This document shows positions 10,713 to 21,849 of a DNA stretch of 64,000 nucleotides, in pieces; within the stretch, counting starts at the first letter, position 1; every line of letters begins with the position of its first letter. Made by a program: the position numbers and the translations under genes. The notes below the pieces were generated by a model. That model did no database searches. It saw only the letters and a program-made list of their open reading frames with translations, and had not been told where the DNA came from. Source of the DNA: Lathyrus oleraceus (lineage: Eukaryota; Streptophyta; Magnoliopsida; Fabales; Fabaceae); assembly GCF_024323335.1 (NCBI RefSeq), contig NC_066579.1, forward strand, positions 251,899,575 through 251,963,574, written 5' to 3'.

Positions 10713-11793
10713 TGAAGGTGAGAAAAACAAGAAAGGGGGGTTTGAATTGTTTGAAAAATAAGCGCTTTTGCAAAATGAAATCACACAATGATTTTATACT
10801 GGTTCGCTTATAACACAAAGCTACTCCAGTCCACCCGGCCAAGGTGATTTCGCCTTCAACAAGGACTTAATCCACTAATCTTGAAAGATTACAAACAACC
10901 CCTAAGAGAGAAGAAAATCTCTTAGTCCTCTCAAGTCTACAGACTACAAAGAGTCACTTGAGGAAATCAAATAAAAATTAGATACAAGATGTGTAATCTA
11001 GAGTGCTTCTAAGAAAGCAAATATTACAAACTTAAGAACAAATTTTTCACTTGATAAGCAAAAGCTTAGTGAAAATCTTTGAAGAACAAAGATGTTTTTC
11101 TTGAGCGTGATATGATTTCAGTATAGTTTTGGCTAGTGATTTCTTGCTTACTGAATGTTGATTTCTTCTCTTATTTATAGGAGTTGAAGTAGAGTTGAAG
11201 TAGCGTTGAATCTGTTGGATATTGAGATGTAGTTACGCCATTCCATTTATAGCTTCTGCAGTAGACTTTTTCTCTTAGAAGTGACTACTTACCACAATTA
11301 GTATCTTCTCTCTTGGAAGTGGAGATTAACGTCTCTTTCTAATTGAGGAAATCCATTTGCAGAACTTTAACTTGGCTTAAACGTTACTTCATCATGATTA
11401 ACAATTCTGATTAGAGTCTTTGTGTATCTGGAGAAATCTGGCTTCTGATGTTATCTCTTGAAAGTTCAGATGGCGCTAATCTTCAGAGTTTACAGAAGGC
11501 ATTTGTTCAGAGTCAGAGCTTCTAGACTTTACTTCATGTTCAGATGCTTCTGATACTTTGTAGTTTTGTCCAGAGTCAGAGCTTCTTGAAACGAGATTCC
11601 TCTTTAGATGCTTCTGATACTTGAGATTTTGCATCTGATCTTGTTTTGCATCTGATGACATCATCAGATTTATTTCTTCTTTCTTTAGAACCCTGCACAC
11701 TTAGAAACTTTTCGTTAGGGTGCCATTTTTGGTTTCATCCTTTGTTATCATCAAAATCATAGAGTCTGTTGTAGAACAATTTTTGTTCTTACA
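10713..11793 (-). repeat. 5' LTR of the SIRE-type copia element (promoter LTR)
   Basis: This 1081-bp LTR is the twin of 1285-2365, with one substitution seen by eye. The TATA-like box CTATAAATAAG on the minus strand is at 11170-11180. Transcription would proceed leftward through the PBS and gag. The right end CA (11792-11793) is followed by the AAGTT target duplication. Confidence 0.95.
11170..11180 (-). promoter_or_regulatory. TATA box in the copia 5' LTR
   Basis: CTATAAATAAG on the minus strand is a good plant TATA box, located about 615 bp into the LTR in the reading direction. The same motif is in the 3' LTR at 1742-1752. Its function is inferred from the motif and position only. Confidence 0.55.
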
Positions 11794-14268
11794 AAGTTGA
11801 CTAAGGAACACATGAAACGCGTGTTTTGGATCATCAGATTTGCCACCTCAATTAATGAGGGAGATCTGATGGTCCACGTATTTTTAGATTTTCTGATTTT
11901 CATTTTAATTCAATTTTCTTCAATAATTTATAATAAATTTAATATTGATCCAAAAAATATGGGACTTTCACCAAAAAAATTCAAATATTTTTCTCTTTCA
12001 CATTTTGAATTAAAATTATTTTTTGGATCATTATTAATATATTTCATGAATTAATTGATTTTGAATGTGTTTTTATTTGTTTAAAAATATTTTCAAGTGT
12101 CCAAACATTATGATTTTTTTTCTCCAAGGTCCTTTGACCTTGTTTGACCTATGATAAATCTCATGGCCATTTATTTGGTGTTTTGATGAGATTTTAGGAT
12201 TTGGACAAAACATATTTGAATTTAATGCATTATTTTATTATTTTTAATTGAATAAATGTCATTTTAATCGTGTTGACCATTTGTATTGACTTAATTGAGT
12301 TTCTTATTTGTTGTTGGGCCTTGGTCAAGGTTGATTTGACTTTGTTAAGCTAATATCATTGGATTTAGGGGATTGATGGAATGTACATTCCATCTTCCAA
12401 AATGAATGAATGATATTAATTTGGTAAATGTCCTCCTTTGACCAATTTCTGATCTCATTCATCCCTTTCCCTCTTCATCTAATTCCCCTTCTTCATCCAT
12501 TCATTTTCAATTGGCCAATGACTTCTCAAAGTCCTAATATTAGTTGATTGAAAGATTAACATGAGTATGGATGAGATTAGGCCACACCTTTTGCATATTT
12601 TTTGTGTGTCGTATGTTTAATGAGCATAGTTCATAATACTATGTCTCCAACATGCATTAACACCAAAAGTCTATTGGCCGGCCTCAAATAGTTGTGACTT
12701 CTACATAATTTCAATTACGATTGTTTAACATAACGCTAAATTTGTGACACAAAAGGCATAACATTCTAGTTTGTGAGATTGTAAGTCTCCCCTCTTCCAT
12801 GGTATTGTGTGGAAACTTGGCCTTCTTTCCTTCCTTTGGAAGATGTTTTGGTTCAAGGATCCATGCTTGTGGCAAGTGGGTTGAGTGTTATCCAAAGAAT
12901 GTCTTGAAATCAAAAGCAAAACAAAACTAACTACTAACTTATTAACTATTAACTTTTACTTTCATGCTTTTACTTTTAATGCAATTTTACTTTTAGTAAT
13001 CTATTGTCATTTGTCATTATACATATCATTCTAATTGTTTATGTTAATGTAATTTTCACTTTGTCCATTTGGACCATATTGTGTGATATTATCTTGTTTG
13101 TGTATACCTTGTTTGTTTGTGTGGTCTTTGACCATTAATATACATAATAATAATAATAAAAACCCTAAAAGACTTCTTGAGTGGACTGTTGGTTTGATCT
13201 TGCCCAATTGGACATAGAACTTAGGCAACATTCCTTTGCTAATGGACTTGGCCAATGCCAATTTGTTGAAGAACCAAGTACTTGCAATTTGAAATTCATC
13301 TGATGCATCTTTGAAGATCTCTCTAAGATTCATCTGCAACATTGATCATTATTAAGCTGTTATGTTGAACTTGGGACTTGTGGAATTCATCTGCTACATA
13401 GGCTATTTTGAAGTAAATCATGAAGTGGATAAGCTTGGATGTGTTGCTTGATTTGTATAATTGTGCATTTGTGTGTTGCTTGATTCTAAAAGTCCAAGGG
13501 AATTCTGGGTTTCTATTGACATACTTGTCTATTGGATTGCTCCCATTTGGTCAGATCTTTTCAACTTTAAACTTTTAAATTTTTGTGCATAGGGTAGTCT
13601 CTTCATCTTTTCCCCATTTCTTTAATTTCAAAATCTCTCTCTCCATTTTCAAAACCTTCTTTGTATGAACTACTTTTGCTCTAAACTTAGACCACTTTTG
13701 CAAAAGGTAAAAACTTTGGCCTTATGCCATTGCATTTTCAAACTTACTTTCTTAAATCAAACTTGTAAATGAACTTAACTATACTTGACTTAAACTTTCA
13801 AAAAGCCAAAAAGAACTAACTCATTCAAGCCATTTTAGGCCTTTGTGCCCTTCAAACCTAATTTTTGTTAAAAACAATGCACCCATTTTGGAAATTGTAT
13901 CATGAACTACGAGGTTTTGATCCCTCATTTTTATATTGGTACGTACGCACAAGTCCGAAGGTCTTGTCAAACACAAAAATATAATTAATGAATTCTTCTC
14001 TCATCCCCCCATTCTATTTGTTTGTAAACATCACTTTGTACAAAATACATATGCACACAAAAAGGGCTCCCTAGGAGTACCTAGGACACTTTGGGTGCTA
14101 ACATCTTCCCTCTGATTTTTATTAGTTTTTATTTGAAAACTTCTTACTAATTGGGTTTTGTTCATACTTTTTCCCTTTTCCCTTGGAAATAATAAAAGTG
14201 CGGTGGCGACTCTTGTTAATTGATCTCTAGCTTGTCAATAGCTTGACGATCATGAATTTCCCGCTATA
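11794..14268 (+). repeat. Ogre LTR A, right part, ending at the LTR terminus
   Basis: This continues LTR A after the copia insertion, the first five bases being the right target duplication. It aligns with 40704-43230. The end CCCGCTATA (14268) equals CCCGCTACA in the sister LTRs, with one substitution in the terminal CA-containing motif, and is followed ten bases later by a PBS. No gene is present; small open frames here are chance. Removing the copia element leaves 3754 bp of LTR in the window, consistent with a full length near 4.66 kb. Confidence 0.88.
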
Positions 14269-14277
14269 GAAATTAAG

Positions 14278-14295
14278 TGGCGACTCTGCTGGGGA
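14278..14295 (+). promoter_or_regulatory. Ogre primer binding site (tRNA-Arg type), element A
   Basis: TGGCGACTCTGCTGGGGA follows the end of LTR A by nine bases. Ogre elements are known to use a tRNA-Arg primer. The same 18 bases occur at 54738-54755 in element C, whereas LTR B is followed by a variant with CCA in place of TGC. The site orients element A rightward. Confidence 0.88.
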
Positions 14296-14850
14296 GTAGT
14301 CTCCAGTGGGTTTAGCCTACTTTTTTTTGGAATATATTTGTATATATGTGATGTTTGTATATATGTATGTCTGATATAATCTCATTGTTGTGCTTGGTGA
14401 TCTCTGAGTGGTGAGATAAGTTCTAACAAAAACTTGAGTGCATTTAAGTTGGGAGGATGGTATAGTCATGCTCAACTTGTGTGGAGTAGTCCTTAACAAG
14501 TTGGCTTGAGACCCATCTTCTTAGTGGAGACTCCTTTGGATTTGGAAATGTTACACAAGTATTTTTGGTTAGGCATTACTATTTCTAATTGCGTCTAAGA
14601 AGCTGAGGACCGTAGAACACCTAACCCATCTTGGCTTATTTAGGACGTAGTGCGGAAATTGTTCAGGTGTAGACTTGATAACAGTTGTTACGCGATACTA
14701 CACTCAGACGAGTTTCTCTTGAGAACATTATTGGTCGATGAGTCAATCATCTTAACCTGTAATATTCGATAGCTGGAATTAAGACTCTTGGAACTTTTTA
14801 GAACATGATCTACAAGTTATTATCCTTAGTTCACTCCTTTGGAAAAGTCC
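14296..14850 (+). other. 5' leader of Ogre element A, truncated
   Basis: These bases resemble the leaders of elements B (19498 onward) and C (54756 onward): the 'gtgatctctgagtggtgagat' type segment, the GTTACGCGATACTACACTCA motif at about 14690, and the AGAACATG segment near 14805. Similarity to the leader is lost after about 14810-14850, where sequence of a second Ogre LTR begins. No ORF1 of element A follows. Confidence 0.75.
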
Positions 14851-17800
14851 AACTTCTCTTGTCTCATTTTATTTACTAACCAAAAGCATAAAAATATGTC
14901 ACTAACATCTTTTGTTTGTAGCTTGAGCAGTCACAAGGTCTAAAAGCTTCTAGAAGATCCTATGTGCATTGATATGGCCAAGAGAAGATGAAAGCAAGCA
15001 TGGAAATGGTTCCCAAAGCTCTCATCCATCAAATATGCCTCCCAAGCATCTCAATTCATCATTTTGATCAAAGAAAATCAAAGGCGCTTGAGTTTTGTTT
15101 CCCAAGGAAACCCTAATTCATCTATTCATCAATTGTGCCTTGCTCATGAAGCAACCTCAACCCATGGTCAAATAACATCAAGGGAAGTTCTTTAATTCAT
15201 CATTTCATGCATATTTGAACTTATTTGAGTGTCCTTAATCATCAATTCATCAAGATATGAGGTGTGAACTTGAGAAGTTGATCAGTCAATTCACCTAACT
15301 ATTTTGAAATGCACTGAGACCTAACGTTTTATGTGTTGGTCAAATGGAAATGACCCCAAGAGAAAACATGTTCTTAAGAACAATATGAACAACTTTCATG
15401 TTCATAAAAAAATGATTTGAAGTTTGGAAGGTCATCATCCATTCTAAGACATTATAGGTCATTTTGACTTAAACCCTAGTTTTGGGACAACTTCCGAAGA
15501 ATATAACTCATTCATTTTTCATAATTGGGAGGTGAGACTTAATGCATTGGAAAGCTTAATGTGCCTACTTCAAATGTTTTGTTGAGCAAAATTGCAAAAT
15601 CTCAAAAGAAATACATGTGATAATGCAAAACATTATAGGTCACTTTGGACCAAATGCATTGAAATGTGAAAATGTCCAACTTCAAGTGCCCATAACTTCT
15701 TCGTAAAAATCCAAATGATGCAAAATGTAAGTCCAAATTGATTTCCTTGAAAAGATCTATAACTTTCATGTTGAAGATGTTGTCATTTGGAGCTTGCATC
15801 ATTAAAACAGAAGGACTTGAACATTGGCCAAATTTGGAAATTTCACATAGGCATGTTTTGCACCCTACACTTCAAGCTCAAATTTCATTAATTTCCAAGG
15901 CCCAAATGAAGTTTTGATCAACATGACATTTGTTCCTTATGCAACAAGCTTTTCAACCATTACTCATAAGGTTGCATTTTGATTTTGGACATGGCATTTT
16001 CGAAAGCTTCAATGTAATAGTGCATTTTATGAAAATCATTCCAATTGCCATGCATGATCCATTAATACACAATCTGCACGTTCAATTCATATCTGGTGAT
16101 GTATAGCTTGCAATTCCAATCAGAATTGGGCCCTCCATGCGCTTGTACAGGCCCATGCATGGAGGCCCTTTTCTCCCATGCACACGATTTTGATGATGCT
16201 TGCAGCTCCCTCCATCTATAAATACAAGGCCTTGGCTTCATAATTCATTAACCTTAACGCGCCCTACATGCTGTGCAACTGAAATCCCACACCCACACCA
16301 AAGGAACTCTCTCTTTTCTCTCAAAATTTCAGATCTAGAATTCAGTTTCCTCGACTGTTCTCTTAGATCTAAAAGTTCTTTGACCTCTTCACCTTGATCC
16401 ATAGAGCTTTCTGTTTGCAAAAGACCTCAAGGATCATGACTGAATTCATCACAATTCAAAGGTTTTCCTCAACTGAATTTTGTTTCGAAACAGCTTGTTT
16501 ATTGTTCCATTTGCCTTGTTTTTGTGTGATCTAAAGTCCTCTAAATAGAGGCATCATTCTGAGCTTTGAATTGTTGAAATCAAGCAAGTTCACTTGAACA
16601 CCACAAAACTTCCATCTCTGATTTCTCTCAATCTAGAGATCTAGAGTGGAATTGAGTGGCACAGAAGTGATGTACATCACTCCGCCTTTCGTTTGGTACC
16701 TGGATCGCGCATTTTCATGCACATTTATTTCTCTGCAATTTCTGATCTCCACCAGAGCTAGCCGGAGAAGACGGTGGCGCTGGCCACTGTCCGTTTGCCA
16801 GTTTAAATGTAGGCCATTGGATCATGCTTCCAGATCTTATCAGATCCATTGGATGTTATGCCTTTTGTTTATTGTTAGTGTTATTCAGCTGACTGAGGTT
16901 CATGGTGCGCGCGCGTTCCATTGCCATTTAATGAAGTTCAATCCAACGCGTGTGGATTTTTTTATTTTTGAACTAATCCATTTTATTTTCTTAATTCCAT
17001 TTTATTTCCAAAATTCATATCTCTCTCATTATTGGTCCAAAAATTATGGGACCAATTGCATTATTTCTATTTTAATTTCTAGTTTCTAAAAATGATTTTT
17101 AATATTTTTATTTTATCATTTGCTATTTTTTAGTAATTTTCTCTTTTCTGATTATTTTTAATTCATTTTAAATAGTTTTTGAGATCCAAAAAATACAAAA
17201 ATATTTTCTCAACCTCTTTGAATGATGATAGATCTACGAAAAATATTCTCTTCAATTTATTAATTGATTTGAGATTTATTTGAGATTTTAAATCAATTAG
17301 GTTATATTTATGCATTTTTAATTGATTTAAAATAGTTTCTGACTTTTAAAAATGCTGAAATTTTTTGTCAAACTTTGTTTGACCTTGTTGAACTTGGGAT
17401 AATTCACTTGGACTTTTCAAAGTTGATTTGAAGTGAGTTTGAAGTTTGACCATTCTTTATTATTTTAATTCAAGTTTTCTTTTAAATATTAAAAAATTCC
17501 AAAAATATTTTATTTGTTTCTTGACTTCTAATCTTCATTTTGCTTCTGTTTTCTATTGTTTGACCTTGATCTTCTCTATCTTTGGTCATAGCTTGTTGAT
17601 TATCTCATTCCATTTCATTTAATGCATTTTAATTCTTCATCTTCTTCTTCTCCTTCTTCTTTTCCTTTTTGATCAATGAGTTAAAGATTGGTGGTTAGCA
17701 TTGATTAGGGAAGTTTAATCTTCCTTGATTCAAATCTAATTCATCTTGATCATGGATCAAGTGAATGGCTTTGCATTAAGGATAGATTGCTTTCTAAATC

Positions 17801-19473
17801 ATGCAAAGAACCTAAATCAATACAAGATCATTTCTTTTCTTCTTTTTGGCATGACAAGTTGTTGGAGTTTGATTCACTAATCAAGACCTCTAACTTGTGT
17901 TGTTGCCTACATTATTATTGACCGTCCTCAGATAGTTGTGACTTCTACATAAGTCCAATTACGATTGCTTAACATAGCGCTAAATTTGCCTTATGGCACA
18001 CTAATTACTAACACTAACTATTAACCATTAACATTTAATTCTTGCACTTTACTTTTATGCAATTTACTATTCTTGTACATATTATTCATTTGCTTTTTTC
18101 GTTTGCTCACTTGAGCACATGTTTATGTTAATGCAATTTGCCTTTTGCTCACTTGAGCACATAATTGTGTATATATTATTGTGCTTGTGTTTTGTTTTGA
18201 TTGTTGTGGACCAAATGCAAAGAAATGGACAAATGGACTTAGTTTCTAGGACATTCCCTATGCAAAATTGGAGTAAAAGGACCTTAATGTTGAAGATCGA
18301 TTAGAAGGACCAAACCTCTAAACTCATTCTTGTCCATTCTTGATTTGCTTCATAAGACTCTTTGATGTGTGTGCTTTTGTGTTAGGGGATCCTATGAGAG
18401 CTCAAATTGAAGAACCATTGCCATGTCCATCCATACAAGAGACATTGGGGATCTTCTAAGAAGCTTGTTTGATTATGTTGATTGCTTGAGCTCACTATTA
18501 TTTTACTTGCTTATTCCAAAGGATGGGAGCTACTTGGATCATCAATATGATCTCAAGAGAGGAACTCCATTTGTGGTCTTGTTTCTTATCCTTCATCTCT
18601 TGTATGCTTAGGACTTAGCCATTCTTCTTCTTCCCTCCACTCTAACCCAAGCCAAAACTTTTGTGCAAACATTTAACACTTCTTTTCAACATTAGAAACC
18701 TAAGCCTTATGCTTTTAATTTTCAAACTTTCTTTTCATAACACTTATTTTGAATTGAATATTTAAGTCAACTTTGACCATATTTTGCAAATACTTTTCAT
18801 TGGTAAATATAACCCACTCAAATACCTTTTTTGTGGTTTCAATTGCCACTCTCTTAATCAAAAAATTTCATAACCTTTAGCTATTAGGTTTGAGTTATCC
18901 TTGAGGTAGATGTAATACTCACATATATCCTTAGTGATGGACAATGAGTCTTCCATGCTTATTATAGGGTTAACCCCTCACTAGCATGTTGAAGCTATCC
19001 TCACATGGTGGATTTGTGGTTTTAGGTTGAGTTTTCTCCCTTGGATAACAAAAGACCTTAAGGCTTTTGGACCAATCAATTCACCAACTTGTTTTGAAAT
19101 TTTTACCCCGAACTACGAGGTTGTGATCCTAATCTTTTTTTAAGATGGTACGTAGGCAATGAGTTTATCCATCCAAACACAAAATGTAAATAACTTGTAT
19201 ATTCTCTTCTCACCTCTTCAATCATGTTTGTACAAACAAATTTTCACAAAATACCAAGGATGTTTTGGGTGCTTAAAACCTTCCCATTGCATAACCAACC
19301 CCCTTACCCCGATCTCTGACATTTTTACTAGTTTTTGATTCGATAAAACTTTTAGGTTTTTGTTCGCTTTCTAACTATTCCTTTGGATAAATAGAAGTGC
19401 GGTGGCGACTCGACTTGTATGGTTTACCTTGGACTTAGTCAATATCTCTAATGGTAACGAATACCCCGCTACA
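14850..19473 (+). repeat. Ogre LTR B, 5'-truncated
   Basis: From about 14860 (TTTACTAACCAAAAGC) the sequence matches the reverse complement of the solo LTR at 30323-35016 and runs to the terminus CCCCGCTACA at 19473. The first ~170 bp of the LTR, including the TGTAAGACCC start, are missing, so the boundary is approximate. It belongs to a different subfamily from LTR A: the 3' end and the middle differ, for example around the GTGATGTACATCAC palindrome at 16668. A TATA box is at 16215-16224. The 147-codon frame at 16646-17089 has no recognisable domain and I do not call it a gene. Confidence 0.85.
16215..16224 (+). promoter_or_regulatory. TATA box of Ogre LTR B
   Basis: CTATAAATAC is positioned like the equivalent boxes in LTR A and in the LTR at 38540-43230 (40052-40061). 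Its function as a core promoter is inferred. Confidence 0.55.
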
Positions 19474-19479
19474 GAAAAG

Positions 19480-19497
19480 TGGCGACTCCACTGGGGA
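19480..19497 (+). promoter_or_regulatory. Ogre primer binding site, element B (variant)
   Basis: TGGCGACTCCACTGGGGA lies six bases after LTR B. It differs from the site in elements A and C at two adjacent positions or so (CCA versus TGC in the middle). Either a different tRNA-Arg isoacceptor is used or the site has drifted. Confidence 0.88.
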
Positions 19498-20384
19498 TGC
19501 ATGCCTAGTGGGTTTTGCCTACTTTTCATATTTGTTGTATTGTTGTGTATATTGTTTTGTGACATATTTTTGTGCAATTTGGGATTACTGTATTGTATGT
19601 AATGATTGAATTGCTTGAATATTAATTCCTTGTATGCTTGGTGATCTTTGTGAGATGAGTTCTATACCCGAACTCAAGTGCACTTAGGATAGGAGAATGG
19701 CACAGTCTTGTTGACTTGTGTGGAGTTATTCCGTAGCAAGTTGACTTGCAATCCCATTCACTTGGTGGAGGTCATGTTGGGATCAATAATGTCACACAAG
19801 TAGTTGTGGTTAAACATTACTCTTTTCAATATAGACCTTAGAAGCCAAGGACTTTAGTTTACAAGCCCATCTTGGCCTATTCTTAGGATGTAGTGCAAAA
19901 GTCGTTCAAATGTAACATTTGATACGATTGTTACGCGATACTACACTCATAAGAGTCTCTCTTGAGAATATTTTTGGAATACGAGTAGTCGTTTCTCCGA
20001 TAATATCCGAAAGATGGGATGATGACTATGGGAACCTCTTGTAGAACATGTTTGGCAGGTTTAAACCCTAGTAAATTCCCATTGGGTGGTTCTCAACCGA
20101 GACTCCATGCTCGTGACTTGCAACAAACCCTTGATTCATGGTTGATCCGTTCTTGTATCCTTAATATCAATGGAACTTGGGTGTTGATAAGGTTTAAACC
20201 ATAATCCACCAAAATGGATGATTAATATTAAGGATAACATGATCCATCCCATGACCTTTGTTTGGTGTGCTTTGCTTGATCCTCGAGTGTGATTGTTGCA
20301 TTCATGCATTCATGCATTCATGCACCCATTTGCATCCATATCATCAACAATGAGAAAATTTTATTGATGAAGCTCTTCACTTGA
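19498..20384 (+). other. 5' leader of Ogre element B
   Basis: This untranslated leader of about 890 bp is similar to 54756-55700 in element C. It contains the GTTACGCGATACTACACTCA motif near 19931 and a short inverted or direct repeat involving TTAATATCAATGGAAC (20161) and the later GATTAATATTAAGGATAAC. Its 3' end carries a 24-bp direct repeat (20361-20384 and 20392-20415). No reading frame is supported. Confidence 0.75.
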
Positions 20385-20415
20385 TCTAATCTTATTGATG
20401 AAGCTCTTCACTTGA
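20361..20415 (+). repeat. 24-bp direct repeat at the ORF1 deletion edge
   Basis: A 24-bp unit beginning TTATTGATGAAGCTC is present at 20361-20384 and again, identically, at 20392-20415, a 31-bp period. It sits exactly where the start of ORF1 is missing, so it probably marks the deletion or a replication slippage event. Confidence 0.85.
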
Positions 20416-21575
20416 AGAAGTCTAAGATAGAGGCTCATTGGGTGAAGAAACGAGGGTTATTTAGGTTGTCATTTGATTTCCTCATCAAGGAAGCTACTGC
20501 TTTTGCTCAAGACGGTAGTGTGGACGCTTTTGAAGCTATCTTTGTGTTGCTCATTTATGGATTAGCTTTGTTCCCTAACATTGACGGTTTTGTTGATGTT
20601 TACGCCATTAGACTTTTCTTGATTGGGAATCCTGTGTCTACTTTATTGGGTGATATGTATTTCTCTTTGAATCTAAGGAATTCTAAGGGTGGGGGAACGA
20701 TTGTCTGTTGCATTACTCTTCTGTACAAGTGGTTTATTTCTCACTTGCCTCATACACCTGCTTTTATGGAGAACAAACAATGTCTAAGGTGGTCTCAGAG
20801 ACTTATGTCTCTCACTAATGATGATATAGTTTGGTATGATCCGTCTTTGAGAAGTTTGGAGATTACTGATAGTTGTGGTGAATTCTCTAATGTGCCTCTC
20901 ATTGGTACACAAGAAGGAATTAACTACAACCCTTCTTTTGCTCGTCGTCAACTTGGGTTCCCCTTGAGAGACAAGCCTAATAACACTTTGTTAGAAGGCC
21001 TTTTCTATAAAGAGGGTAAAGATCTCCAACATTTGAAGCAGAAGATTGTGCATGCTTGGCATAATGTGCATAGGAAAGGAAGATCCGAACTTGGTCCATG
21101 CAATTGTGTAGCTTTGGAAGCTTACACTCTTTGGGTGAAGAAGAGAGCTATGGAGTTGAAGATGCCTTATCCTTGTGAAATACCTATGTCTATGGTTGTG
21201 GTTGAGCCATTAACTCTCCCTAACCAAGATGTAGAGGAGTTGGAAGACGCGCTCATCAAAATGAAGCAAGAGTTGGATATGTGGGAAGAGCGTTTCCATG
21301 TTTTGAGCAAGAAGCATGAAGAGTTGCAGTTGGAGCCTAAGGACAAAGATGCATTGATTGAGCTACTTGAAGACCGAGTGATGAAGAGACAGAGAGAGCC
21401 AGAGGTTTCATCTTCTAGCATGCCTCAGCCTTCTGTTACTTGGAAGAAGATTGTTGACCAGCTTGTCCTCGAGAAGACTCAGATGAAGGCTTCTTCTGAA
21501 ACCGAGATTCGTCGCATTCGAAGGAAGTACGCGCCTTCAACTAGATCTCCTGACATTGTTATTAGGGATCCTTAG
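20385..21575 (+). pseudogene. Ogre ORF1 protein, N-terminally truncated
   Basis: The frame is open from 20385 to TAG at 21575 with no usable ATG at its start (first codons follow a stop). It gives about 390 residues. Ogre elements carry an ORF1 of unknown function ahead of gag. This one resembles the legume DUF7745-type proteins as I recall them, with the conserved GGGTIVCCITLLYKWFISHLP segment near residue 100. Residues 255-310 and 325-375 are acidic or basic heptad sequence likely to form coiled coils (VEELEDALIKMKQELDMWEE). The usual N-terminal 150-odd residues are gone, removed with the leader/ORF1 junction next to the 24-bp repeat. What remains is uninterrupted. The protein may have a structural or regulatory role in the element, but no function is known. 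Confidence 0.7.
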
Positions 21576-21849
21576 GATGATTAGTCTCCTTTTCTCTTGT
21601 ATCTTTTTCTTTTGGTTTCTGAAATTGTACTCAGTGTAATCCTTCTAATTTATATAAATAAAAAGAGATTTTTGGTCATATCAAATTATTGCAATTGCCA
21701 TTTCAATTTTATATATTTTGCAAATGATATAGTAAGTTCTTTGGAAAATAAAAATAATCAAGCATTGCATTTCATGCATCATTTGCATAAGCAGGTTTTT
21801 GCCAAGTGTCTGATTGGTGTTCTTCTGTGCTTTAGCCAAGTTGACTCAC
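21576..21849 (+). other. Spacer between Ogre ORF1 and gag
   Basis: This AT-rich interval contains CATCATTTGCATAAGCAG just before 21796. The same segment occurs in element C (about 55900-55918), and it resembles a splice-acceptor sequence (pyrimidine/AT-rich then GCAG). I see no gene. A second Ogre intron here is possible but unproven. Confidence 0.5.

Larger units (their letters stand above)
1285..11793 (-). mobile_element. Complete Ty1/copia retrotransposon, Maximus/SIRE lineage
   Basis: The 10,509-bp element lies on the minus strand. Reading that strand, the order is 5' LTR (11793-10713), initiator-Met-tRNA PBS, gag, pol in the copia order protease-integrase-RT-RNase H, a large ORF downstream of pol, polypurine tract, and 3' LTR (2365-1285). 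Both LTRs are 1081 bp. The only difference I found by eye is T at 1307 versus G at 10735, which indicates a very recent insertion. A 5-bp duplication (AAGTT) flanks the element. The extra ORF after pol and the total size are typical of SIRE/Maximus elements of legumes. Two things may make it non-autonomous: gag and pol are in different frames, and the extra ORF carries an in-frame stop. Confidence 0.95.

Noticed and set aside
14278..14295. Possible tRNA-Arg gene fragments at the PBS sites
   Set aside because: Only the 18 bases complementary to a tRNA 3' end are present, directly after LTR ends. No cloverleaf can be formed with the flanks.
16646..17089. 147-codon open frame in LTR B as a possible gene
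   Set aside because: It lies wholly inside an LTR, shows no domain or sensible composition bias, and is not open in the homologous LTRs.
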